Of a DNA stretch of 64,000 bases, positions 50,867 through 58,417 are shown in pieces. Positions within the stretch are counted from its first letter, which is position 1. The number at the start of each line of letters is the position of its first letter. A model generated the notes under the pieces. That model ran no database searches and was not told the DNA's origin. It saw only the letters and a list, made by a program, of their open reading frames with translations. This DNA is from an uncultured bacterium (GTDB lineage Bacteria > Bacteroidota > Bacteroidia > Bacteroidales > Bacteroidaceae), in the NCBI GenBank assembly GCA_905216025.1, contig CAJMSE010000009.1:1-64000 (forward strand), written 5' to 3'. The position numbers were made by a program, and so were the translations under genes.

Positions 50867-52725
50867 TCCCCGTCCTCCTTTTCATCTTCGTTTTCACCTG
50901 TATTCTCGTTGCATTTAAGTTTGAAGAGAATGAAATTCTTAACCGTTTCCTCAAAGTCCGACAGGCTCAGCTTGTCGTAATCGGCATCCAAATATGCTTC
51001 GGCACACCATTCCATATCAGCCGTAACCTCCTGCATAACACTGAATTCCTTTATCACTTCACGGTTGATATAGGCATTAACCCACGACTTCCTTATATCG
51101 TCCCAAACGTGATTGGCATCAACCCGGCCGACATTCTTCTTCTTTACAAACCCGTCGTTACGGCAATAGCCGAACCAAGTCTTCTTTCCTGCAGGATGAG
51201 GAATACCCGCCGTTATCACGACAGCACACGTAACGGTATTTACTTTGGAGTTTACGAAAAGCTCTTCGGGTAGTGAAAGCACTGCCTCAAGCGTATTATT
51301 TTCGAGTATTTTGCCCTTCAATACGCATGAAGCACCTTTTGTATCGTTGACACAACTTATAGGCATTATGGCCACACATTTTCCTCCGCGCTTTAACATT
51401 GACAGGTTATTGAGCACAAACTCCAACTCTTCGACACCCTTTCCTTTATTCTTATAAGGAGGATTGAGCAACCCGACGGTCGGTCCGAACTTGCTTTTTA
51501 TGGCTTCAGCATCTTGCTTGAAGCAATCGCCGAGCGTTATATTGGTACGCCCGTCACGGTGGATTATCATGTTTGAGATGAGCAACGTATATATGTCATC
51601 ATCGTATTCTATGCCTAAAAGCTGCCTGTTCTTTATCTCATCTTCCTTCCTTATGTCACCATTGGCATCTTCGAGCATCTTTTTCATCGCGCTCACGAGG
51701 AATCCTCCCGTACCGGCACAGTTGTCGATAACCACGCTATCCTTATCCACTCCGGCCAATTCCACAAACAGCTGGGTTATGTGCGGCGGCGTGAGAACGA
51801 TGCCGAGACCTTTGTCGTTGTTGGCATATCGCAGAAACTCCACATAGAACTGGCTCACGGTGTCTATATATTTATGCGTCACCATAAACCCGTTTATACG
51901 TTTATCGGCCTCAGAAATAAGGTCAGTGAGAAACGTCTTGCCGTCCTTTTCGTTGTTTATGCCCGAATTGGTGGTTATAAAATCGTATCCTTTCTTCAAG
52001 GCTTCTTTGTTCCGTTCAGGCACATCCGACTTGTCAAGCTCCACACATATCGCACCGTAAAGATTGCCGACAAGTTTGTCTACAGTATCATAATCCTTGT
52101 ATTCGGCCTTGAAACGCTCATTCCTCAGTGCCATGAGTATTCCGCTTATGAGTAGCGCACGCTTAGATTCTTTTATCTTCCGCTCATGCAACTCCTCGTT
52201 AAGATCTTTCGTATAGCCTATAAGCTCGTTAAAATCCTGATTGAATTTATAGGTGCTGGAGTTCAATCCATCACGATAACTGCCGAAAGGTAATATGGCA
52301 TTACTGAAATACTTGTGTGCATTAGCGGTGTCGCGGATCTGTATATAATGCGAAATGGAAACAAGATTCTTACTCTCTCCGCTGAAGCCGACGGCTATGA
52401 CATCATACTCTTTGGCCAAGAAAGAGGCATACAGCAATGCTCCGTCTACAGCATAATCTTTAAAACTGTCCTTCGATGCAGACTCGTGCTTAGCTATATC
52501 AGCCTTGCATTCCACCACGATTACAAGACCGGTATGTTCCGTTGAGGTGATGATAAAGTCAGGGTAACCTTTTCCTATACCAGATTTGGAAGCGTTTTTC
52601 AAAAGCTTCTGTATCTTCTTATTATCTGATTTCTGCTCCTCAACTATCACATGCTCATCGCTGTAATAGCCTGCCGCACGCAGATAATCACGAAAAATAT
52701 TCATTGTCTTTGCCTCGTTCACCAT
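50863..52725 (-). CDS. BcgI-like restriction-modification subunit (nuclease-methyltransferase fusion)
   Basis: A 620-residue bifunctional subunit. N-terminal PD-(D/E)xK nuclease: Pro55-Asp56 and E72-C-K74 (GYPDFIIT ... VVECKAD). A helical linker (about 160-310) is followed by an adenine-specific methyltransferase with SAM motif DNCAGTGGF (334-342) and NPPY (421-424). This is the architecture and length of the A subunit of BcgI, a type IIB enzyme that cuts on both sides of its site. Type I nucleases are excluded because no separate HsdR gene is near. The gene is A/T-rich compared with sufE and the U32 gene. It precedes the S subunit on the same strand. Confidence 0.88.
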   Translation of the reverse strand: MVNEAKTMNIFRDYLRAAGYYSDEHVIVEEQKSDNKKIQKLLKNASKSGIGKGYPDFIITSTEHTGLVIVVECKADIAKHESASKDSFKDYAVDGALLYASFLAKEYDVIAVGFSGESKNLVSISHYIQIRDTANAHKYFSNAILPFGSYRDGLNSSTYKFNQDFNELIGYTKDLNEELHERKIKESKRALLISGILMALRNERFKAEYKDYDTVDKLVGNLYGAICVELDKSDVPERNKEALKKGYDFITTNSGINNEKDGKTFLTDLISEADKRINGFMVTHKYIDTVSQFYVEFLRYANNDKGLGIVLTPPHITQLFVELAGVDKDSVVIDNCAGTGGFLVSAMKKMLEDANGDIRKEDEIKNRQLLGIEYDDDIYTLLISNMIIHRDGRTNITLGDCFKQDAEAIKSKFGPTVGLLNPPYKNKGKGVEELEFVLNNLSMLKRGGKCVAIMPISCVNDTKGASCVLKGKILENNTLEAVLSLPEELFVNSKVNTVTCAVVITAGIPHPAGKKTWFGYCRNDGFVKKKNVGRVDANHVWDDIRKSWVNAYINREVIKEFSVMQEVTADMEWCAEAYLDADYDKLSLSDFEETVKNFILFKLKCNENTGENEDEKEDGE

Positions 52726-52823
52726 AATACAATACTTTTATCTCACAAAAATAACGTTTTTTCGTATAAAAGCTTCTTAAAGGATAATGCTTTTACATTT
52801 TATTCTTTTATTAATCAGAACCA

Positions 52824-54086
52824 TCAACCATCCGTTTCAGGAGCTTTCTCTATCCTGAACAGCTTATCGCTCGGCCGCACCTTCTCCGGCACGGCGATGC
52901 TGATGCGCGTGCCCTTGCGTGCCCTGTCCACAGGTCCGTTGTCGCCATGGACGACGCCGGGCGTCACGTATAGGGCGCCGGTGGTGGGACCTGTTATCAG
53001 CAGCTTGTCGCCGGGGGCGAACTCGGTGGCCTCGACGGTGAACTCGGCCACGCCGAGCTTGCTGAAGTATTTGACTCCCTTGCCCACATATACCTTGCGC
53101 TCGGTGGCACATGAGCCGTAGTGGCGGTTCCACTCGCCAAGCGTCTGCCCCTGATAGTAGCCGTCCCAGAAGCCACGGTTGAAGACGGTGGCCAGCCGCT
53201 CGTCCCATCCGTCCTTGCGCTCCTCGGTGAACGTGCCGTCGAGCACGGCGGCGATGGCCTCGCGGTAGCACTCCACGACGGTCTTCACATATTCCGGACC
53301 GCGGGCGCGGCCCTCTATCTTGAACACGCGCACGCCGGCCTCCATCATGCGGTCGATGAAGCGCACGGTCTTCAGGTCCTTGGGACTCATGATATACTTG
53401 TTGTCGATGGCGAGCTCGGCACCCGTCTCGTTGTCGGTGACGGTGTATGAACGGCGGCATATCTGCACGCACGAGCCGCGGTTGGCACTGCGGTTTGCCT
53501 CGTGCAGGCTCATGTAGCACTTGCCGCTGATGGCCATGCAGAGCGCACCGTGGCAGAACATCTCTATGCGCACCGGCCGGCCCGAAGGTCCGCAGATGTT
53601 CTCCTCGCAGATGCCGCGGTAAATCTCGGCCACCTGCTCTATGCGCAGCTCGCGGGCCAATACCACCACATCGGCAAACTGGGCATAGAACCGCAGGGCC
53701 TCGATGTTGGAGATGTTGAGCTGCGTGGACAGATGCACCTCCTGCCCCACCTCGCGGCAATACATCATCACGGCCACGTCGCTGGCAATAACGGCCGATA
53801 TGCCGGCCTCGTGCGCCGCGTCTATTATCTCGCGCATCTGGACGAGGTCTTCACCATAGATGATGGTGTTCACCGTCAGATAGGTCTTTATGCCGTGGAC
53901 GGCACACGTGGCGGCAATCTCTCGCAAGTCGCTGATGGTGAACGTGCTGGCCGAGTGAGCACGCATGTTCAGCTTCTCGATGCCGAAATATACCGAACCG
54001 GCACCGGCCTTGATGGCTGCCGCCAGACTGTCGCGCGAACCCACGGGCGCCATTATCTCAAATTCTGAAATGTCTGCTCCTGTCAT
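52824..54086 (-). CDS. U32 peptidase-family protein (tRNA/rRNA hydroxylation type)
   Basis: A 420-residue member of peptidase family U32. In Escherichia coli, members (TrhP, RlhA) are needed for tRNA 5-hydroxyuridine and 23S rRNA hydroxylation with prephenate. The family signature is EMFCHGALCMAISGKCYMS, followed by RSANRGSCVQICRRSY with Cys residues that could bind an iron-sulfur cluster. The C-terminal beta-barrel (KYFSKLGVAEFTVEA) is intact. Naming as TrhP or RlhA cannot be justified from sequence alone. Confidence 0.9.
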   Translation of the reverse strand: MTGADISEFEIMAPVGSRDSLAAAIKAGAGSVYFGIEKLNMRAHSASTFTISDLREIAATCAVHGIKTYLTVNTIIYGEDLVQMREIIDAAHEAGISAVIASDVAVMMYCREVGQEVHLSTQLNISNIEALRFYAQFADVVVLARELRIEQVAEIYRGICEENICGPSGRPVRIEMFCHGALCMAISGKCYMSLHEANRSANRGSCVQICRRSYTVTDNETGAELAIDNKYIMSPKDLKTVRFIDRMMEAGVRVFKIEGRARGPEYVKTVVECYREAIAAVLDGTFTEERKDGWDERLATVFNRGFWDGYYQGQTLGEWNRHYGSCATERKVYVGKGVKYFSKLGVAEFTVEATEFAPGDKLLITGPTTGALYVTPGVVHGDNGPVDRARKGTRISIAVPEKVRPSDKLFRIEKAPETDG

Positions 54087-54180
54087 TGCTGATGGATATT
54101 ATCATTATTAAATATGTTTGCAAAGTTATTAATTTTAGAGCAAACAGCAGCATTTTTAAAAGTAAAAAGCAGCTATCGGG

Positions 54181-54290
54181 ATTGTTACGTGCGGCACGTA
54201 ACGATGTTACCTGCCGTTAGTGACAACGTGACGCGCCACGCGTAACACTGTGACACGCGGCAGGTGACAACGCTACGAGGCCGTAGCGGC
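54181..54290. repeat. Intergenic array 4 of 22-bp GTNAC-N9-GTNAC units (5 units)
   Basis: Units start at 54181, 54203, 54225, 54247 and 54269. The first four fit a 3-bp spacer then GTNAC-N9-GTNAC (arms GTTAC, GTGAC, GTAAC); the fifth is degenerate. The first copy is a nearly perfect palindrome (GTTACGTG...CACGTAAC). It lies between the U32 gene and the rny terminator. Confidence 0.8.
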
Positions 54291-54314
54291 AAACACGGCA
54301 GGCATCAACGGACG

Positions 54315-54350
54315 AAAAAAGGCGTGGATTCCATGCCGGAATCCACGCCT
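54315..54350 (-). terminator. Intrinsic terminator of rny
   Basis: A 13-bp perfect stem (54320-54332 with 54338-54350) is followed on the minus strand by six Ts, 48 bp after the rny stop codon. Confidence 0.92.
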
Positions 54351-54397
54351 TTCCTATATACTGATACCTTCTGATATCGTCTTAACATGCCGTCAGC

Positions 54398-55933
54398 TTA
54401 CTTAGCATAGGCCACGCTGCGGGTCTCACGGATGACGGTAATCTTCACCTGTCCGGGATATGTCATCTCGTTCTGAATCTTGTTTGCTATCTCGCCCGAC
54501 AGCGATTCTGTCTGCGTGTCGTCCATCTTGTCGGCACCGACGATGACGCGAAGCTCGCGTCCGGCCTGGATGGCGTATGTCTTAGTGACGCCGGGATAGC
54601 TCATGGCGATGGCCTCAAGGTCGTTGAGACGCTTGATGTAAGCCTCCACAATCTCGCGGCGCGCACCGGGACGGGCACCGCTGATGGCGTCGCACACCTG
54701 CACGATGGGAGCCAGCAGGGTGTTCATCTCGCACTCGTCGTGATGGGCTGCGATGGCGTTACATATATCGGGCTTCTCGCGATACTTCTCGGCAATCTTC
54801 GCTCCATAGAGTGCGTGCGGCAGCTCGCTCTCCTCGTCGGGCACCTTTCCTATATCGTGGAGCAGTCCGGCGCGCTTTGCCTTCTTCGGGTTGAGTCCCA
54901 GTTCAGATGCCATCACGGCACAGAGATTGGCCGTCTCGCGGGCATGCTGGAGCAGGTTCTGACCGTAAGAGCTGCGGTATTTCATCTTTCCGATGATGCG
55001 GGTGAGCTCGGGGTGCAGACCGTGGATACCCAGGTCGATGCACGTGCGCTTACCTGTCTCTATCACTTCGTTCTCGAGCTGCTTCTTCACCTTCTGCACA
55101 ACCTCCTCGATGCGGGCCGGATGGATGCGGCCGTCGGACACGAGCTGGTGCAGGGCCAGGCGGCATACCTCGCGGCGGATGGGGTCGAAGGCGCTTATCA
55201 CGATGGCCTCGGGGGTGTCGTCGACCACGATTTCCACTCCGGTGGCTGCCTCGAGGGCACGGATGTTGCGGCCCTCACGGCCGATGATGCGGCCTTTCAC
55301 CTCGTCGTTGTCGATGTGGAACACGCTCACGCTGTTCTCGATGGCCGTCTCTGTGGCCACGCGCTGTATCGTCTGGATGACAATCTTGCGGGCCTGTGCA
55401 TTGGCGTTGAGCTTGGCCTCGTCCATTATCTCGTTGATATAGCTCTGGGCGTCGGTCTTGGCCTCGTCCTTCATGGCCTCCACGAGACGCTGCTTAGCCT
55501 CATCGGCGCTCAGGCCCGAGAGTTCCTCGAGCTTGGCACGCTCCTGCAGCTGCATCTTCTCGAGCTCCTCGTTCTTTATCTGGAGCAGCTTCTTCTCGTT
55601 GTCGATGCGGTTCTGCTGGTTGTCGAGGTCGTTCTTGCGGCGGCCCAGTTCCTCCTGACGCTGGTTGAGAGAGATTTCCCTCTGCTTCAGCTTGTTCTCG
55701 CTCTGCTGTATGTGCTGGTTGCGCACCTGCACCTCCTTCTCGAGCTCACTCTTCTTGTTGAGGAACTTCTCCTTGACCTCAAGCAGTTTCTTCTCCTTCA
55801 TGACATCGGCATCTTTCTCGGCCAATGTCATCATCTCATTATATTTTCCTTTCAGTATATATCGGAAAACAAGATATCCGCACACACTCCCTATGACGAG
55901 AGCCACTACGGCAATGATTATTGTTAGAACCAT
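54398..55933 (-). CDS. rny: Ribonuclease Y
   Basis: A 511-residue membrane-anchored endoribonuclease involved in mRNA turnover. The N-terminal helix (about residues 1-25, LTIIIAVVALVIGSVCGYLVF) is followed by a long coiled coil (30-200), a KH domain with GRIIGREGRNIRA, and an HD domain with the HDIGKV motif. Length and order are those of RNase Y. It follows zapA and a coiled-coil gene on the same strand, so these are probably transcribed together, with the terminator downstream. Confidence 0.97.
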   Translation of the reverse strand: MVLTIIIAVVALVIGSVCGYLVFRYILKGKYNEMMTLAEKDADVMKEKKLLEVKEKFLNKKSELEKEVQVRNQHIQQSENKLKQREISLNQRQEELGRRKNDLDNQQNRIDNEKKLLQIKNEELEKMQLQERAKLEELSGLSADEAKQRLVEAMKDEAKTDAQSYINEIMDEAKLNANAQARKIVIQTIQRVATETAIENSVSVFHIDNDEVKGRIIGREGRNIRALEAATGVEIVVDDTPEAIVISAFDPIRREVCRLALHQLVSDGRIHPARIEEVVQKVKKQLENEVIETGKRTCIDLGIHGLHPELTRIIGKMKYRSSYGQNLLQHARETANLCAVMASELGLNPKKAKRAGLLHDIGKVPDEESELPHALYGAKIAEKYREKPDICNAIAAHHDECEMNTLLAPIVQVCDAISGARPGARREIVEAYIKRLNDLEAIAMSYPGVTKTYAIQAGRELRVIVGADKMDDTQTESLSGEIANKIQNEMTYPGQVKITVIRETRSVAYAK

Positions 55934-55964
55934 AATAAATTAAAATTGTATGTTGTTTATATTC

Positions 55965-56276
55965 TCATTTCTTCTTCTCTCCGAGCGCATCTTCAATTTC
56001 GGCAGTCAGAGTGGTGAGAATATCGTTATATGGAGAGACATCATTCCTTGCGCGTTCCTTCTGGTGCTGCAAGGCAATGTCTATCAAAGTCATAAGCGCT
56101 ATAGTGTGGTCGCTCTTCCTTCCCTTGAATATCTGCGAGTAGACATTATACCGGTCGGTGATGTGCTTGGCGGCCGCACGGTAGTATTCCTCCTCCGGGC
56201 GGTCTATGACCACTTCTATCTCTTCGTCATAAACGTGTAACCGTATATGTAACTTATCTCTGTTCTGTTCTGCCAT
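55965..56276 (-). CDS. zapA: Cell-division protein ZapA
   Basis: A 103-residue protein that binds FtsZ and stabilises the Z ring. It has the family pattern EIEVVIDRPEEEYYRAAAKHITDRY and ends in a coiled coil (ERARNDVSPYNDIL). The start at MAEQNRDK is used because an earlier frame start overlaps the upstream coiled-coil gene. It lies between that gene (8 bp) and rny (31 bp), and the three-gene order is common in Bacteroidota. Confidence 0.9.
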   Translation of the reverse strand: MAEQNRDKLHIRLHVYDEEIEVVIDRPEEEYYRAAAKHITDRYNVYSQIFKGRKSDHTIALMTLIDIALQHQKERARNDVSPYNDILTTLTAEIEDALGEKKK

Positions 56277-56284
56277 CGCGTGCT

Positions 56285-56587
56285 CTATTTCTGTTCTGTA
56301 AGTATTGCGATGCACTTGTTCACGTCGCGTACGAGCCTCGCGAGCCTGTTCTTGGCCTGATCAAGGTCGCCGTTGGTGATTTCCATCATCTTTGCCATCT
56401 TCAGCGAATCATAGTCGTTGGACTTCTGCTCCAGCCTGTCGCGCAGGTTCTTGATGTCCTTCTCGTTCTGATCGACCATCTGATAGAGTTCTTCATTTTC
56501 CTTCTTCAGTTCCTGAAAACGGAGAATCATCTGCCTTACACGGGTCTGAAACGTTGTCAAAGTCTGTTCACTTGAAGTCATGGGCAT
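56285..56587 (-). CDS. Coiled-coil protein (ZapB-like), upstream of zapA
   Basis: A 100-residue protein almost entirely helical, with heptads such as ELKKENEELYQMVDQNEKDIKNLRDRL. A protein of this type sits directly upstream of zapA in many Bacteroidota and is likely a division-associated partner; the name ZapB is inference. Start at the first of two close ATGs; the promoter box at 56600 is only 12 bp upstream, giving an almost leaderless message. Confidence 0.7.
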   Translation of the reverse strand: MPMTSSEQTLTTFQTRVRQMILRFQELKKENEELYQMVDQNEKDIKNLRDRLEQKSNDYDSLKMAKMMEITNGDLDQAKNRLARLVRDVNKCIAILTEQK

Positions 56588-56599
56588 GCTCTTTATCCT

Positions 56600-56607
56600 A
56601 CAAAGGT
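56600..56607 (-). promoter_or_regulatory. -7 promoter box for the zapA-rny operon
   Basis: On the minus strand it reads TACCTTTG, matching TAnnTTTG, 12 bp before the coiled-coil gene start. Confidence 0.55.
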
Positions 56608-56671
56608 ATCATATTTCTGTCAAATATGATTACCGGGGTGTGCTCGTTTGAGTTTTTTTAACTCTTCAGCA

Positions 56672-57304
56672 TCATTTCTTCATTTCATCGTCCTTCGGTT
56701 TCGGCTCTTTCTTGGCCAGCATGACTACCTTGTATACAAAGTCTGTAATCCACTTCTGGCTGAAGCCCAGACGGCGGTCGTACTCGCGGATTGCCACCAC
56801 GGCCTTGATTGCGCCCGGGTCTTTAAAGTCATTTTTCGTGAAGATATCGTTCACGGTCTTCTCCGTCATCGTGTAAAGAGCCTTCTTGAAGAAGCCGGGC
56901 ATGCGCAGCTTGAACTTCATCAGGTTGCCCATCAGCATCATAAGGTCTTGCGTGAAGCCCTGGAACTGGAACATATAAGTCTGTATGTCCTGCATCTTGC
57001 GGCAGTTCTTGCGCAGGCTCTGGTCTATCTCCTTGAAGAAACTGTCGTCCATCGAGTAGATTTCCTTAAGCATCTTGCGGCAGCGCGCCTTCTCTCCCAC
57101 CCCGAGCCTGTTATTGGCCGTGGGCACATGCAGTGTGGTCTTGAACACCCTAAGATCCGGAAGCATCGCAAGATTGGTTATCCCGAGATCGGCGGCCATG
57201 GCAGCCTGGAAATATACCCGGATGAGGGTCATGAAGTCTTCCATGCCCCCTACTCTATGTGTCTCCTCCTCCTTTTTCCCGAAAAGCTTTGATATTATGC
57301 TCAT
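56672..57304 (-). CDS. Conserved Bacteroidota protein of unknown function
   Basis: A 210-residue soluble, basic, helical protein. It begins MSIISKLFGKKEEE, and conserved-looking stretches are MLPDLRVFKTTLHVPTANNRLG, RKMLKEIYSMDDSFF and AIKAVVAIREYDRRLGF. No catalytic motif, signal peptide or membrane segment is visible and no family is recognised with confidence. It is upstream of the coiled-coil/zapA/rny group on the same strand but has a gap of about 85 bp with a separate promoter in it. Confidence 0.7.
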   Translation of the reverse strand: MSIISKLFGKKEEETHRVGGMEDFMTLIRVYFQAAMAADLGITNLAMLPDLRVFKTTLHVPTANNRLGVGEKARCRKMLKEIYSMDDSFFKEIDQSLRKNCRKMQDIQTYMFQFQGFTQDLMMLMGNLMKFKLRMPGFFKKALYTMTEKTVNDIFTKNDFKDPGAIKAVVAIREYDRRLGFSQKWITDFVYKVVMLAKKEPKPKDDEMKK

Positions 57305-57475
57305 AAATAATCCGTTTTAACTTAAAATAAAATTATGCCGGATATGCCTGCGGCAAGACGGGACATTTGCGTCTGCACGCCGTTTATACACATTCCGGCA
57401 TGCAAAGTTAGTTATTTTCCCTCATATTATTATTAAATTCTGTACGAAATATATGCGTATCTGACAAAATTTCCT

Positions 57476-57483
57476 TACCTTTG
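57476..57483 (+). promoter_or_regulatory. -7 promoter box for rmlA
   Basis: TACCTTTG matches TAnnTTTG, 36 bp before the GTG start of rmlA. It excludes the longer TTG-initiated frame that begins inside it. Confidence 0.6.
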
Positions 57484-57519
57484 CCGCATAATTTAACCAC
57501 ATTACTCTTTACAGACAAC

Positions 57520-58386
57520 GTGAAAGGAATAGTTTTAGCCGGGGGGAGCGGCACACGCCTATACCCGATAACAAAAGGAATCAGCAAGCAGCTGATACCG
57601 ATATTCGACAAACCGATGATATACTACCCTATCTCGGTGCTGATGCTCGCAGGCATCAGGGAGATACTTATCATAAGCACACCGGCCGACCTGCCGGGAT
57701 TCAGACGCCTCTTAGGAGACGGCAGTGATTTCGGTGTGAGGTTCGAATATGCCGAGCAGCCGTCGCCCGACGGACTGGCACAGGCATTCATCATCGGAGA
57801 GGAGTTTATCGGAAACGACTCCGTATGCCTCGTATTAGGAGACAACATCTTCTATGGAAGCGGATTCTCGGGACTGCTGAAGCAAAGCGTCGGAAACGCA
57901 GAGGAAAACAACCAGGCCACGGTTTTCGGATATTACGTCAACGACCCCGAACGCTACGGCGTGGCAGAATTCGACAGCAAGGGAAACTGCCTCAGCATAG
58001 AGGAGAAGCCTGAGAAACCGAAGTCGAACTACGCCGTCGTGGGACTATACTTCTACCCCAACAGCGTGGTGGAGATTGCAAAGCACATCAAACCGAGCGC
58101 ACGCGGAGAACTGGAAATCACGACCGTGAACCAGGAATACCTGGCAAACAAGTCGCTGAAGGTACAGACCCTGCAGCGCGGATTCGCATGGCTGGACACG
58201 GGAACACACGACAGCCTGAGCGAAGCCAGCACCTTCATCGAGGTCATAGAGAAGCGGCAGGGGCTGAAAGTGGCATGCCTTGAAGAAATTGCATACAAGA
58301 AAGGATGGATATCAAGAGACAAGCTACAGGAACTGGCACGCCCGATGATGAAGAACGGCTACGGCCAATACCTTATGAACATTTAA
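57520..58386 (+). CDS. rmlA: Glucose-1-phosphate thymidylyltransferase
   Basis: RmlA (RfbA) makes dTDP-glucose, the first step to dTDP-rhamnose and other surface sugars. It is 288 residues from a GTG start, the one that gives the usual M-K-G-I-V-L-A-G opening. Motif GGSGTRLYP is followed by KQLIPIFDKPMIYYP, LVLGDNIF and YGVAEFDSKG. Length is normal. The gene order here (rmlA, then a Wzc-type kinase and HAD hydrolase) marks the start of a polysaccharide biosynthesis region; rmlB, rmlC and rmlD are not in the window. Confidence 0.97.
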   Translation: MKGIVLAGGSGTRLYPITKGISKQLIPIFDKPMIYYPISVLMLAGIREILIISTPADLPGFRRLLGDGSDFGVRFEYAEQPSPDGLAQAFIIGEEFIGNDSVCLVLGDNIFYGSGFSGLLKQSVGNAEENNQATVFGYYVNDPERYGVAEFDSKGNCLSIEEKPEKPKSNYAVVGLYFYPNSVVEIAKHIKPSARGELEITTVNQEYLANKSLKVQTLQRGFAWLDTGTHDSLSEASTFIEVIEKRQGLKVACLEEIAYKKGWISRDKLQELARPMMKNGYGQYLMNI

Positions 58387-58417
58387 TCCGGAAACAAAAA
58401 GCTACACATAAATATAT

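Noticed and set aside
49883..52725. Type I restriction system (HsdMS)
   Set aside because: No HsdR gene nearby and the M-like subunit has its own N-terminal PD-(D/E)xK nuclease, so a BcgI-like type IIB assignment fits better.
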